Of a DNA stretch of 64,000 nucleotides, positions 50,076-58,725 are shown in pieces. The notes under the pieces are model-generated. The model made no database searches and was not told where the DNA came from. It worked only from the letters and a program-made list of their open reading frames with translations. The position numbers were made by a program, and so were the translations under genes. The DNA is from Palsa-504 sp963844625 (GTDB lineage: Bacteria; Actinomycetota; Actinomycetes; Streptosporangiales; Streptosporangiaceae), in NCBI GenBank assembly GCA_963844625.1, contig CAWJPF010000018.1:1-64000 (forward strand), read 5' to 3'. How positions within the stretch are numbered: the stretch's first letter is position 1; the number at the start of each line of letters is the position of its first letter.

Positions 50076-51239
50076 GTGAGCACGGAGTACGTTCCGACGC
50101 GCGAAGACCACTTCTCGTTCGGCATATGGACGGTCGGGTGGCAGGGCGTTGACGTCTTCGGCGGCGCCGTGCGTCCGCCCATGCCCGCCGAGCGTGCCGT
50201 GTACAAGCTGGCGGAACTCGGCGCGTACGGGGTGAACTTCCACGACAACGACGTGTTCGCCTTCGATGCCTCGCCCGCGGAACGCGATGAGCGCATCGGC
50301 GCGTTCCGCAAGGCGCTGACCGAGACCGGCCTGGTCGTGACGACCGCTACCACCAACCTGTTCGGCCACCCGATGTTCAAGGACGGCGCGTTCACCGCCA
50401 ACGAGCGGGAAATCAGGCGGTTCGCGCTGGCCAAGGTGATGCGGAACCTCGACCTGGCCGCGGACCTCGGCGCCAAGACCTACATCTTCTGGGGCGGCCG
50501 CGAGGGCGCCGAGTCGGGCGCCGCCAAGGACATCAGGGGCGCCCTCGACCGGTACGCCGAGGGACTGAACCTGCTGTGCGAGTACGTCCGGGACCAGGGC
50601 TATGACATCCGGTTCGCGATCGAGCCGAAGCCGAACGAACCCCGCGGTGACATCCTGCTGCCCACCGTGGGGCACGCGCTGGCCTTCGTCAACCGGCTCG
50701 AGTACGGCGACATGGTCGGCGTGAACCCCGAGATCGGGCACGAGGAGATGGCCGGGCTGAACTACGCGCACGGCATCGCGCAGGCGATGTGGCACGGCAA
50801 GCTGTTCCACATCGACCTGAACGGGCAGCACGGGCCGCGGTTCGACCAGGACCTGCGGTTCGGGGCCGGGAATGTGCGGGGAGCGTTCTGGGTGGTGGAC
50901 ACGCTGCTGGCCGGCGGGTACGACGGTCCGGTCCACTTCGACTACAAGCCGCCGCGGACCGAGGACGACGAGGGCGTCTGGGTGTCGGCGGCCGCGTGCA
51001 TGCGTAACTACCTGATCCTGCGGGCCAAGGCCAAGGCGTTCCGGTCCGACCCGGAGGTGATGGAGGCGCTGCGGGCCTCCGGGGTGGGCGAGCTCGCCTC
51101 GCCGACCCTGGCCCCGGGGGAGACCTGGCGCGACGTGCGCGAGTCCACCGCCGACATCGACGCGCTGGCCCGGCGCGGCCTAGCGTATGAGCACCTGGAC
51201 CAGCTCGCCCTCGAGCACCTGTACGGTGTCCGCCCTTAG
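50076..51239 (+). CDS. xylA: xylose isomerase
   Basis: 387 residues, GTG at 50076 preceded by AGGAAAGG. TIM-barrel isomerase converting D-xylose to D-xylulose, two divalent metals per site. Seen: FSFGIWTVGWQGVDVFGGAVRP, YGVNFHDNDVFAFD (catalytic His), YIFWGGREGAE, AIEPKPNEPRGDILLPTVGHAL (metal ligands), GVNPEIGHEEMAGLN and LFHIDLNGQHGPRFDQD. Length is that of actinobacterial enzymes. Expression is probably controlled by the twin palindromes upstream. Confidence 0.96.
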   Translation: MSTEYVPTREDHFSFGIWTVGWQGVDVFGGAVRPPMPAERAVYKLAELGAYGVNFHDNDVFAFDASPAERDERIGAFRKALTETGLVVTTATTNLFGHPMFKDGAFTANEREIRRFALAKVMRNLDLAADLGAKTYIFWGGREGAESGAAKDIRGALDRYAEGLNLLCEYVRDQGYDIRFAIEPKPNEPRGDILLPTVGHALAFVNRLEYGDMVGVNPEIGHEEMAGLNYAHGIAQAMWHGKLFHIDLNGQHGPRFDQDLRFGAGNVRGAFWVVDTLLAGGYDGPVHFDYKPPRTEDDEGVWVSAAACMRNYLILRAKAKAFRSDPEVMEALRASGVGELASPTLAPGETWRDVRESTADIDALARRGLAYEHLDQLALEHLYGVRP

Positions 51240-52101
51240 CCGTCCGCGCGGGGCATCCAGACGCGCATGGCCCGGCCGTCCCGGTGGCCCGCGCTCGATC
51301 ACCACGCAGCCGTGCACCGCGTCCACGCGCCGGTCCGGATAGGTCAGGCGCGGGGTCAGGTCCAGGTGCAGCGTGATCACGTCGCCTGGCCGCCACTGAC
51401 GATGAAGTACCTGGTAGGCCGCTGAAACCAAGGTCCGTTCGGGATCATTGTTTACCGATATACGGGTATTGGCGCTCCAGGCCGGCAACCGCAGCGCCAC
51501 CCCGCGCCCGGCCCAAGGGGCGGCGAGCACGCACAGGTAGACCGCGCCGGATGTTCGGCGGGCAGCAGGCGCAGTTGAACCAGACGCGTCGCCTGGCCCG
51601 GGTCGTCCTTCTCGAAGTGCCCCTCGCGGCGCTGTAGCGGGTTCACGTAGAAGAAACGCCGCCCTTCGGCCCGCGGTATCCCGTCCCTGGCAGCGGATCC
51701 ACGGGACCCACGCCGACCGGCCGACGCCCGCCGGCGGCTCCGTAGCGGTCTACCGGGGCGGCATGGCTGGTGCCTTCGGGGTCGCTGCCATTGGCGCCGC
51801 CGACGAGAGCCCGGCTGGCCGCGCGATCCGTTTGCACGGCCAGGCGCATGTTGTCCAAGTTGCCCGCGTCCTCGAGCTGGCGCAGGGCAAGCGGGAGGCT
51901 GGAAGCCAGGTTTCGCTGCTGCCACTCGTGCATGAGCCCGCCATTCAGGCGGGCCCCGGACAACCGGGCGGTGCGTCCCGTGGCCGCAGCGGTCGGCGCG
52001 ACGGGTCCGGTTACGCTACGAGGAGGCGAATCCGCGGGATACAACCGGCCTGGGGATTCGCCGGGAGGGCCAGGGTTTCCTTGGTCAGCGGCAGGCGGCA
52101 T
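51240..52101 (-). pseudogene. remnant of a GH127 beta-L-arabinofuranosidase, core deleted
   Basis: Three separate blocks of GH127 sequence are present in gene order. The N-terminal block (about 51840-52050) encodes TGPVAPTAAATGRTARLSGA and LEDAGNLDNMRLAVQ. The middle block (about 51560-51660) encodes FFYVNPLQRREGHFEKDDPG, then WFNCACCPPNI in another frame, including the catalytic/zinc cysteine motif. The C-terminal block (51240-51530) encodes LRLPAWSANTRISVN and VDAVHGCVVIERGP. A normal enzyme has about 650 residues; roughly 300 residues after the N-terminal block and more before the C-terminal block are missing, with frameshifts. The ATG at 52099-52101 may be the old start. It reads toward xylA and is divergent from the LacI gene. 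Confidence 0.8.
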
Positions 52102-52277
52102 TTCGGCACTGTTCACGTACGCGGCTCCATGCTCGGTCGAAGGAATAGGTTTTCCCGAATTCCCACGAAAACGTAGGCCAGAGGCTGGCCCGCGAGGCGT
52201 CAACAACGCTGGCCCGATCGCGACCGCTGAGCTGATCGCGAACACCGGCTGACCAGCGAATACCCGAGGAGTGCGGC

Positions 52278-53267
52278 ATGAGGCGGGTGACCATCCGTGA
52301 CGTTGCGGCGGAGGCCGGCGTGTCCATCGGCACCGCCTCCAAGGCGCTCAACGGACAGGGCAAGCTGCGCACCGAAACCAGGGAGCGCGTCGCCGAGGCG
52401 GCGGAGCGGCTCGGCTTCGCCCCGAACACGCTGGCCCAGGCCCTGCTCGCGGGCCGCTCGTTCACCGTCGGCCTGATCACCACCGACAGCTTCGGCCGGT
52501 TCAGCATCCCGGTGATGCTAGGCGCGGAGGACGCGCTCGGCACCGGCCAGGTATCGGTCTTCATGTGCGACACCAGGGACGACCCCGAACGCGAGCGGCA
52601 TTATGTCGAGGTGCTGGCCGGCCGGCGGGTGGATGGCCTGATCGTCACCGGTCGCCGGGTCGAGCCCAGACCCCCGGTGGCGGCAGAGCCTGGCATTCCG
52701 GTCGTGTACGCGATGACCCAGCCGCTCGGAGAGGACGGCCCCGCGGTGCTGCCCGACGACGAGGGCGGCGGGCGGGCCGTCGCCGAGCACCTGCTGGCCG
52801 CGGGACGTCGGCGGATCGGGCACATCACCGGCCCGGAGCGCTTCCTGGCGGCACGTAGGCGCGCGACGGGTTTCGGTGGGGCGCTCGCGGCGGGCGCGCG
52901 GCCGCACGGCGGAGTGAGGTTCGGCGAGTGGAGCGAGCGCTGGGGCCGGGAAGCAACTGGTCAGCTGCTCGCTGACCAGCCCGACACCGACGCGATCTTC
53001 TGCGGCAGCGACCAGATCGCCCGCGGCGTCGCCGACACGCTCCGCGCGGTCGGCCGGAGCATACCTGGCGACGTCGCCCTCGTCGGCTTCGACAACTGGG
53101 AGCCGATGGCGCTCGGCGCCCAGCCCCCGCTGACCAGCGTCGACATGTGCCTAGAGGAGGTCGGCCGCGCCGCCGCGGAACTGCTGCTGGCCGCCATCGC
53201 CGGCGAACCCGGCCACGGCACGCGCACGGTCCCCTGCCGCCTTGTCGTGCGCGAATCGAGCGAGTGA
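52278..53267 (+). CDS. LacI-family transcriptional regulator
   Basis: 329 residues, ATG at 52278 after GAGGAG. N-terminal helix-turn-helix VTIRDVAAEAGVSIGTASKALNGQG (residues 4-28), hinge helix NTLAQALLAGRSFTVGLI, and a periplasmic-binding-like sugar domain (VDGLIVTGRR, DAIFCGSDQIARGVADTLR, DVALVGFDN). It is a repressor that releases DNA on sugar binding. Divergent from the GH127 remnant, which was probably its original target; it may also act at the palindromes before xylA. Confidence 0.93.
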   Translation: MRRVTIRDVAAEAGVSIGTASKALNGQGKLRTETRERVAEAAERLGFAPNTLAQALLAGRSFTVGLITTDSFGRFSIPVMLGAEDALGTGQVSVFMCDTRDDPERERHYVEVLAGRRVDGLIVTGRRVEPRPPVAAEPGIPVVYAMTQPLGEDGPAVLPDDEGGGRAVAEHLLAAGRRRIGHITGPERFLAARRRATGFGGALAAGARPHGGVRFGEWSERWGREATGQLLADQPDTDAIFCGSDQIARGVADTLRAVGRSIPGDVALVGFDNWEPMALGAQPPLTSVDMCLEEVGRAAAELLLAAIAGEPGHGTRTVPCRLVVRESSE

Positions 53268-53278
53268 GCCGATCCGCC

Positions 53279-53326
53279 GTCGCCGATCCGTTCGCCGATC
53301 CGTTCGCCGATCCGTTCGCCGGGCCG
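53279..53326. repeat. 12-base tandem repeat after the LacI gene
   Basis: Four units of (G/T)TCGCCGATCCG, with the last one changed to TTCGCCGGGCCG. It lies between the LacI stop at 53267 and the ECF sigma gene at 53385. It does not form a hairpin and is not in a supported gene, so it is most likely a slippage repeat. Confidence 0.7.
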
Positions 53327-53384
53327 CGGCGACTACTAGCAGGTAAGGCCAAGCCGAACCGCCTGGGTCTTCGAATGCCGTTAT

Positions 53385-53969
53385 GTGACTAACCACGAAG
53401 GCACGCGGTCCAGCTCGTTTCCTGACGTTCACGGCGACCTGGACAAGTTGCTCGGTGCGGTCGCGCGAGGCGAGCACGGGGCGTTCGATCTCGTCTACGA
53501 ACGGCTGCGGGAGCCGATCCACAGCCAGGTCCGGGCCGTGCTCCGTGACGCAGCGCAGTCCGAGGAAGTCACCCAGGAGGTGCTCCTTGAGCTATGGCGC
53601 ACCGCCTTCCGCTACGACCCCGCTAAGGGCAGCGCCGCCGCGTGGGCGCTGACGATCGCACGCCGCCGCGCCATCGACCGGGTGCGGCGCACCGCGGCTT
53701 CCGTCGCGCGCGACTACCGGACCGCCGTCGCGGATGTCCCGTGGGACGACGCTCTTGAAGCCACGGAAGACACCTACGAGCGCGAGCGGCTGGTCCGCTG
53801 CCTGGACCAGCTCACCGACCTGCAACGAGAGGCCATCGCGATCGCCTTCTACGGCGGGCACACCTATAGCGAGGTCGCCGCCATCCTGGGCGCCCCGATT
53901 GGCACGGTCAAGGCGCGGATAAGAGACGCCATCATCAAGCTCCGTGACTGCATGCTCAACGACGAGTGA
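53385..53969 (+). CDS. ECF sigma factor, SigK-like
   Basis: 194 residues, GTG start. Region 2: HGAFDLVYERLREPIHSQVRAVLRDAAQSEEVTQEVLLELWRTAFRYDP, AWALTIARRRAIDRVRR; region 4: LTDLQREAIAIAFYGGHTYSEVAAILGAPIGTVKARIRDAIIKLRDCM. It is a complete ECF sigma factor that directs RNA polymerase to stress-type promoters. The closest described group is SigK, normally followed by the membrane anti-sigma gene rskA, which is absent here. No Shine-Dalgarno sequence precedes the GTG (GTTATGTGACT), so the transcript may be leaderless. Confidence 0.92.
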   Translation: MTNHEGTRSSSFPDVHGDLDKLLGAVARGEHGAFDLVYERLREPIHSQVRAVLRDAAQSEEVTQEVLLELWRTAFRYDPAKGSAAAWALTIARRRAIDRVRRTAASVARDYRTAVADVPWDDALEATEDTYERERLVRCLDQLTDLQREAIAIAFYGGHTYSEVAAILGAPIGTVKARIRDAIIKLRDCMLNDE

Positions 53970-54144
53970 GGCTTTTCCGCGTAGAGCGGCTGGGAGGTCG
54001 GGACCGCGGCCAACCCCGCGGGTAGCGGAAGCGCAGCGGGCGCTCGAGGTGGCCCGGCCAGGCGGTTACCTTACTCGCCGTCCTGGGCAGGGGGGACTGG
54101 GCTATTGTGCGGGCGTGGCGACGCCTTAACCCTCGCCAGGCACG

Positions 54145-55170
54145 TCAGGTCCGGCGGCGGCCGAGCCGCCAGAAGCAGAACCCGGCCAGGGCGAGGGCGA
54201 GGGCCAGGAAGATCCCGGTCTCGATCCACTGGAGGGGCCAGTAGCGGCTGGCGGGCTCGTAGGTGATGGCCTCCCGGAAGCCGCGGCTTTCCAGGCACTG
54301 CGATGGGGAGGAGGGCTTGAGGCCCATGGTCGCCGGCTGGCAGGCGGCGGGGAGATTGCTGGTCGGCTGGCCCGCCGCGTTGACGGCTTCGCTGGAGAGG
54401 ATCCAGGCGCCCGGCTGGCCGGGGACGACGGTCGCGGTCAGGTTGCCGTAGTCCAGCTGGGCAGAATCGATCGTGGCCATCGTCCGGTCGGGCGGGATGA
54501 GGTGCGGGCGGACCCACAGCGGCATAGCGAGCTGGGCGGCGGCGAAGATGGCCAGGGTGACGGCCATGGCGGGCACGGTACGGCGGACCAGGGCGCCGGT
54601 TGCGGTTCCGAGGGTGAAGGCGAACGCCGCGTAGCCGAGCGGGGTGATGCCGTGGCTGGCGAAGATCAGCGAGCTGAACCGGCCCCCGCTGAACAGAGAG
54701 GTGCTGCCGCCGAGATCGATGGCCTTGCCGATGGGACCGGCCCACCAGGCATAGATGAGGCTGAGCGCCTCGGTGACGGCCATGGCGGCCAGGCCGGTCA
54801 GCGTGAGCTTGACCACGAGCCACCGGGTGCGGGTGATGCTCTGGTTCCAGGCCAGCGCGAACGTCCGGGTCTCGAGCTCGCGGGCGATCAGCGGGGCGCC
54901 CCAGAAGATGCCGATGATCGCGGGCGCGACGAGGATCAGCGCGATGCCAAGCAGGTACACGATCGGGTAGGGGCTGGTGGCCTGCAGCTGGCTGAGGAAC
55001 GTGATGGCCGCGGTCTGGCAGCCGAAGCCGTGGCAGCCGGTGATCGTACTGGCGGCGTACAGGCTGGCCAGGTGCGGTCCGGTGGCCGCCAGCAGGATCG
55101 CGAACGCGGCTAGCGCCGTGGCCGCGGTGAGAGCCTGGACGCGGAACTGCCGCCAGGTCAGCCAGATCAT
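54145..55170 (-). CDS. ABC transporter permease (GntR-ABC operon)
   Basis: 341 residues from the ATG at 55168-55170. About six helices; IWLTWRQFRVQALTAATAL is the typical start of the ABC-2 permeases found with YtrA-type GntR regulators. A large outside loop of about 90 residues before the last helix holds two cysteines (AACQPA, SQCLESRG). It overlaps the ATPase gene by four bases. Substrate unknown; cell-wall antibiotic response is usual for such operons. Confidence 0.88.
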   Translation of the reverse strand: MIWLTWRQFRVQALTAATALAAFAILLAATGPHLASLYAASTITGCHGFGCQTAAITFLSQLQATSPYPIVYLLGIALILVAPAIIGIFWGAPLIARELETRTFALAWNQSITRTRWLVVKLTLTGLAAMAVTEALSLIYAWWAGPIGKAIDLGGSTSLFSGGRFSSLIFASHGITPLGYAAFAFTLGTATGALVRRTVPAMAVTLAIFAAAQLAMPLWVRPHLIPPDRTMATIDSAQLDYGNLTATVVPGQPGAWILSSEAVNAAGQPTSNLPAACQPATMGLKPSSPSQCLESRGFREAITYEPASRYWPLQWIETGIFLALALALAGFCFWRLGRRRT

Positions 55171-56066
55171 TTCCGTACCTCCAGGTGGTGGCGGTTGTCG
55201 CGGCGGCGGCGTCCGGCGGCCTGGCTCATGTAGGCCAGCACCAGGTCCTCCAGCCCGACGTTGGAGACCGTCCAGGCGGGGTCGAGGATCTGGCCGGTGG
55301 TGCGCACCAGCAGCGTGGTCTGCACATCGGTGTGGCTGACGGAGATCACCTCCACGCCGTCTGGCAGCGTGCCCGGGTCCCGGCACGGCCCGGTAAGCAG
55401 GTGGTGGGTGGCCAGCAGCTCGTCCACCGGCCCGGCGACGCGCACCCGGGAGCCCACGAGGACGATCAGGTAATCGCAGACCCGTTCCAGGTCGCCGACC
55501 AGGTGCGAGGACAGCACCACGGACAGTTCCTGCTCGGCGACGGCCTCCATCAGGTCGGCCAGGAACTCGCGCCGGGCCAGCGGGTCCAGGCTGGCCACCG
55601 GCTCGTCTAGGACCAGCAGCTCGGGACGCTTGGCGACGGCCAGGGTCAACGCGAGCTGGGCCCGCTGCCCGCCGGACAGGGTACCGGCCTTCTGACCGGG
55701 ATCCAGGTCCAGCCGGTCGACCCGCTCGCGCGCCAGCGCCGCGTCCCAGCCCGGGTTGAGGCGTGCGCCCAGCTTCAGGTGATCGGCGACCGACAGCCCC
55801 ACGTACACCGGTGCGTCCTGGGCGAGGACGCCGACCCGGGCGAGCTGCGCCGGGCCGGCCGCCGGCCTGCCGCCGAGTACCTCGATCGTGCCCGCGGTCG
55901 GCGCGAGCAGGCCGACGGCCAGGCTCAGCAAGGTGGTCTTCCCCGCGCCGTTGGGGCCGACCAACCCCACGACGTGCCCGGCGGGGATGGACAGCGTGCA
56001 GTCGGTCAGCGCCCACTGCCGCCGGTACCGCTTGCCCAGCCCGTCGGTTTCTATGACGGCGCTCAC
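55167..56066 (-). CDS. ABC transporter ATP-binding protein (GntR-ABC operon)
   Basis: 299 residues. Walker A GPNGAGKTTLLSL, signature LSGGQRAQLALTLAV, Walker B LLVLDEPVASLDP and switch His SSHLVGDLERV. C-terminal extension of about 80 residues. Overlaps the regulator upstream and the permease downstream by four bases each, so the three are translated as a unit. Confidence 0.94.
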   Translation of the reverse strand: MSAVIETDGLGKRYRRQWALTDCTLSIPAGHVVGLVGPNGAGKTTLLSLAVGLLAPTAGTIEVLGGRPAAGPAQLARVGVLAQDAPVYVGLSVADHLKLGARLNPGWDAALARERVDRLDLDPGQKAGTLSGGQRAQLALTLAVAKRPELLVLDEPVASLDPLARREFLADLMEAVAEQELSVVLSSHLVGDLERVCDYLIVLVGSRVRVAGPVDELLATHHLLTGPCRDPGTLPDGVEVISVSHTDVQTTLLVRTTGQILDPAWTVSNVGLEDLVLAYMSQAAGRRRRDNRHHLEVRK

Positions 56067-56455
56067 GCTATGTCCTCCTCGCTAGCGGACCGAAATGTGC
56101 TGGCGAACAGCGCCTCGATCGACTCATCGTCCAGGCCGGCCCGTCGTGCCCTGGCCAGCCAGCGCGCCAGGTCGCGGGCCAGCGGCCCGTGCGCGGCCAG
56201 CGACCCGCCGTCCAGCGTCCCGGTCACGAACGTGCCGATCCCCGGGCGGGCCGCCACCAGGCCTTCGTATTCCAGCTCCCGGTAGGCCTTGAGCACCGTG
56301 TTCGGGTTGATCGCCAACCCGGCGACCACGTCCTTGACCTTCGGCAGCTGGTCGCCCTCGCGCAGCAGGCCCAGCCGCAGCGCATGCCGTACCTGATGGA
56401 TCAGCTGCCGGTACGGCGCGACCCCAGAGCGGGCATCCAGGTAGAACTCGATCAA
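56063..56455 (-). CDS. GntR-family regulator, YtrA subfamily
   Basis: 130 residues, TTG start at 56453-56455 supported by GTGAGG just upstream; no other start is in frame. Winged helix: PYRQLIHQVRHALRLGLLREGDQLPKVKDVVAGLAINPNTVLKAYRELEYEGLVAARPGIGTFV, then a short dimerising helix pair. YtrA-type regulators repress their own ABC operon and sense antibiotics or metabolites. The palindrome at 56472-56503 in its promoter is its likely operator. Confidence 0.93.
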   Translation of the reverse strand: MIEFYLDARSGVAPYRQLIHQVRHALRLGLLREGDQLPKVKDVVAGLAINPNTVLKAYRELEYEGLVAARPGIGTFVTGTLDGGSLAAHGPLARDLARWLARARRAGLDDESIEALFASTFRSASEEDIA

Positions 56456-56471
56456 CTGGACCTCACTTTAA

Positions 56472-56503
56472 CTAGGTACATAGCACTATAGCTTTTTACC
56501 TAG
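56472..56503. promoter_or_regulatory. operator/promoter of the GntR-ABC operon
   Basis: CTAGGTA (56472-56478) and TACCTAG (56497-56503) form a perfect seven-base dyad with an 18-base spacer. On the minus strand a TATAGT that could be the -10 box lies between the arms. Repressor binding would therefore cover the promoter. This is the layout of YtrA-type autoregulation. Confidence 0.65.
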
Positions 56504-56734
56504 CTGGCATGTCAAGAAGATCCGGATCGCTGCCCGCTGGCCAGCTGGGAAGGGACCGAGGGGCGGACCGCCCGGCGCGCTCAATACAGCCAGCCGGGGG
56601 CCACGAGGCTCCGCCGTGGGCACAGCGCGGAGCCAGATCCTGATGGAGGCGACGTCGACGGTTCCGCGCCAGACGAAGCCGAAACACCGAGCTAGTCCGC
56701 CCCGCACCAGATGGTCACGCAAGCGCCATCGGGG

Positions 56735-57754
56735 TTACCGGAACGCGGCCATGACGGCCGGGTACAGCGGCGAAGGCAGTGCACCCGCGGAGTTCGCCAG
56801 TGCCGCGACGCCGAGGTTCCGCAGCGGGTCGAAGGCGATCATCGCGCTGAAGCCGCCGGTCATCCCGTTGTGCCAGATGACCCTGTAACCGCCGGGGCGG
56901 GAGTGATGCCAGGCCAGGCCGATCTTCCCCGCCGTACTGGGCTGGCGAGGCGCCAGCGTAACGCGGATCGCACCTGCCAGGGGCATCGGCGGAGGTGCCG
57001 GCGCAGGCGCAGGCGCGGCCGCAGCGGTCAGGCAGGCGCGCAGAAGCCTGGCCATGTCGGTCGCGGTGGAGTACAGGCCGGCGGCCGCGGTGAACGCGCC
57101 TAGGTGCCACTCCGGGACGGCGCGCCCGCGCTGGTATCCCTGCGCCATCCGGTCTCGACACGCCGCGGGAACTCCGAACGTCGTGTCGCGCAAGCCGAGC
57201 GGGCCGCAGATCCGCTCGGTCACCAGCGTCTCGTACGACGAACCAGCGGCCTGCCCGAGCAGGTAACCGAGCGCGCCAAAACCGTAGTTGGAGTATGCGT
57301 GGGGATTCCCGCGGGACGCGGTACGCAGCGATCGGCGAGTGGCACGGACGAATTGCGCGGCGGAGTACCTGGCGTAGGGGTCCCGGGGGCTCAGCAGCGC
57401 GGACCAGATCAGGCAGCGCGGCAGGCGGGGCAATCCCGACGTGTGGGTGGCCAGATCGGCCAAGGTCGCCGTGCCTGACCCCGTCGCGGCCGGACCGTCC
57501 CCGCCCGGGAGGTAGGCGGCCGCCGGATCGGACAGCTTTACCTCGCCGCGTTCGGCCATGTCCGCGAGGAGCAGCGCGGTGAAGACCTTCGTCACCGATC
57601 CGATCTGAAAGATGGTCTGCGGGTTTGCGCCGCCGAAACCGCCCAGGGTCACGTCCTCATCCCGGAGCACGGCCCAGGCGAGCGAGGGGACACCGCCCGG
57701 GCTGACCAGCGGAGCTAGGTAAACGCTGGCCAGATCACCGGGATCAACTCCCAG
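56735..57754 (-). CDS. serine hydrolase, beta-lactamase/esterase class C type, with unusual start
   Basis: Active-site marks: SVTK (S-x-x-K), YSNYGFG (Tyr-x-Asn) and HNGMTGG (H-x-G), all in the expected order, so it is a penicillin-binding-like esterase or peptidase. The first ordinary start in frame is the GTG at 57670, which puts SVTK at residue 25, too close to the N-terminus. The frame remains open upstream and encodes family-like LASVYLAPLVSPGGVPSLAWA. No ATG, GTG or TTG exists there, but a CTG at 57752-57754 follows GGAGG by eight bases and would give 339 residues. It overlaps the DedA stop. Confidence 0.75.
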   Translation of the reverse strand: MGVDPGDLASVYLAPLVSPGGVPSLAWAVLRDEDVTLGGFGGANPQTIFQIGSVTKVFTALLLADMAERGEVKLSDPAAAYLPGGDGPAATGSGTATLADLATHTSGLPRLPRCLIWSALLSPRDPYARYSAAQFVRATRRSLRTASRGNPHAYSNYGFGALGYLLGQAAGSSYETLVTERICGPLGLRDTTFGVPAACRDRMAQGYQRGRAVPEWHLGAFTAAAGLYSTATDMARLLRACLTAAAAPAPAPAPPPMPLAGAIRVTLAPRQPSTAGKIGLAWHHSRPGGYRVIWHNGMTGGFSAMIAFDPLRNLGVAALANSAGALPSPLYPAVMAAFR

Positions 57755-58610
57755 CCGTCTCGCCTCCGCTGGCCGGCGCGGCGGTGCTCGTCTCGGCGGT
57801 GCTGGCCTCGGCGGTGCTGGTCTTTGCGGGCGTGCGGGCCCCAGCAGCGGTACGCATCATCCGGCGCTGCGAACGCACCTGGAAGAAGACGATCAGGATG
57901 ACCAGCGCGATCGAGAACCAGAGCCCGTAATGCGAGATGGACTGCGCGACCACGACCGCATGGTGACCGAGCTCGTACCCGAGGCCGGCCAGCGTCCCTG
58001 CCCACAGCAGCGAGCCGATCGCGTCCAGGATGAGGAAGGTGACCCAATGCATCCCGGCCCAGCCGGCGATGACGTAGATGATCGCGTTCGGGATCGGCAG
58101 GAACGGAGAGATCACCACGGCGGGCCAGGTGAACTTGCGGCCCCACCGGTCCACGCGCGCCATGTACTTGGCCCCGCGGTTGCGCTTACCGGACAGCAGC
58201 GCGATGATGCGCTCACCCCAGAGCCGGCCCGCCCACCAGTAGAGCAGATCGAATTTCATCAGCCCGGGGACGGCGGCGAGGAGCACCACCAGCAGCGAGC
58301 CGTGCCCGACGCGGGCGAACGCCGCGGCCGCGATAATGGCCTCGGTACTCCCGTTCAGCACTTCGAGCAGCACCGGATGGGTACCGACCAGGGAGGCGCG
58401 GAAGGGCAGCAGGGCGTAGTAATAAAGTCCGCTCAGCGTGATGCCGGCCCAGCACAAGATGTCGATCCGGCGCGGCCGCCCGGCCCAGGGCACCCGCGGG
58501 TCATCCCACGTCCCCCGCCGGTGCCCCGTTTCTTCAGCCTGCGTCTGCGCAGACGCCACGGGCTCTTCCGGCTCGGGGGTCCCTGTCCGCGGACCAGGCT
58601 GCTCTTCCAC
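57744..58610 (-). CDS. DedA/SNARE-associated-family membrane protein
   Basis: About 288 residues from the GTG at 58608-58610; the frame is open to 58928, but that part lies under the purine nucleoside phosphorylase gene. Membrane domain: RRIDILCWAGITLSGLYYYALLPF, FARVGHGSLLVVLLAAVPGLMKFD, WPAVVISPFLPIPNAIIYVIAGWAGM and FLILDAIGSLLWAGTLAGLGYELG. DedA proteins flip undecaprenyl phosphate or phospholipids. The C-terminus has repeats STAEAST/STAETST. TTATACC upstream without a ribosome site suggests a leaderless start. Confidence 0.85.
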   Translation of the reverse strand: MEEQPGPRTGTPEPEEPVASAQTQAEETGHRRGTWDDPRVPWAGRPRRIDILCWAGITLSGLYYYALLPFRASLVGTHPVLLEVLNGSTEAIIAAAAFARVGHGSLLVVLLAAVPGLMKFDLLYWWAGRLWGERIIALLSGKRNRGAKYMARVDRWGRKFTWPAVVISPFLPIPNAIIYVIAGWAGMHWVTFLILDAIGSLLWAGTLAGLGYELGHHAVVVAQSISHYGLWFSIALVILIVFFQVRSQRRMMRTAAGARTPAKTSTAEASTAETSTAAPASGGETAGS

Positions 58611-58725
58611 TTCGTCACGGTATAACGGATCGCGGGCAACTCCATCTTCGGCCGAACGGTAGTGGTAACACCGGCCAGACACCGTTACCCGGGCCCGGGG
58701 CGGCGTAATGCGCCCGGCGTGCGCC

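Noticed and set aside
52085..52573. Minus-strand frame over the LacI gene start
   Set aside because: Antisense of the helix-turn-helix and core of the LacI regulator; Ser/Arg-rich shadow composition.
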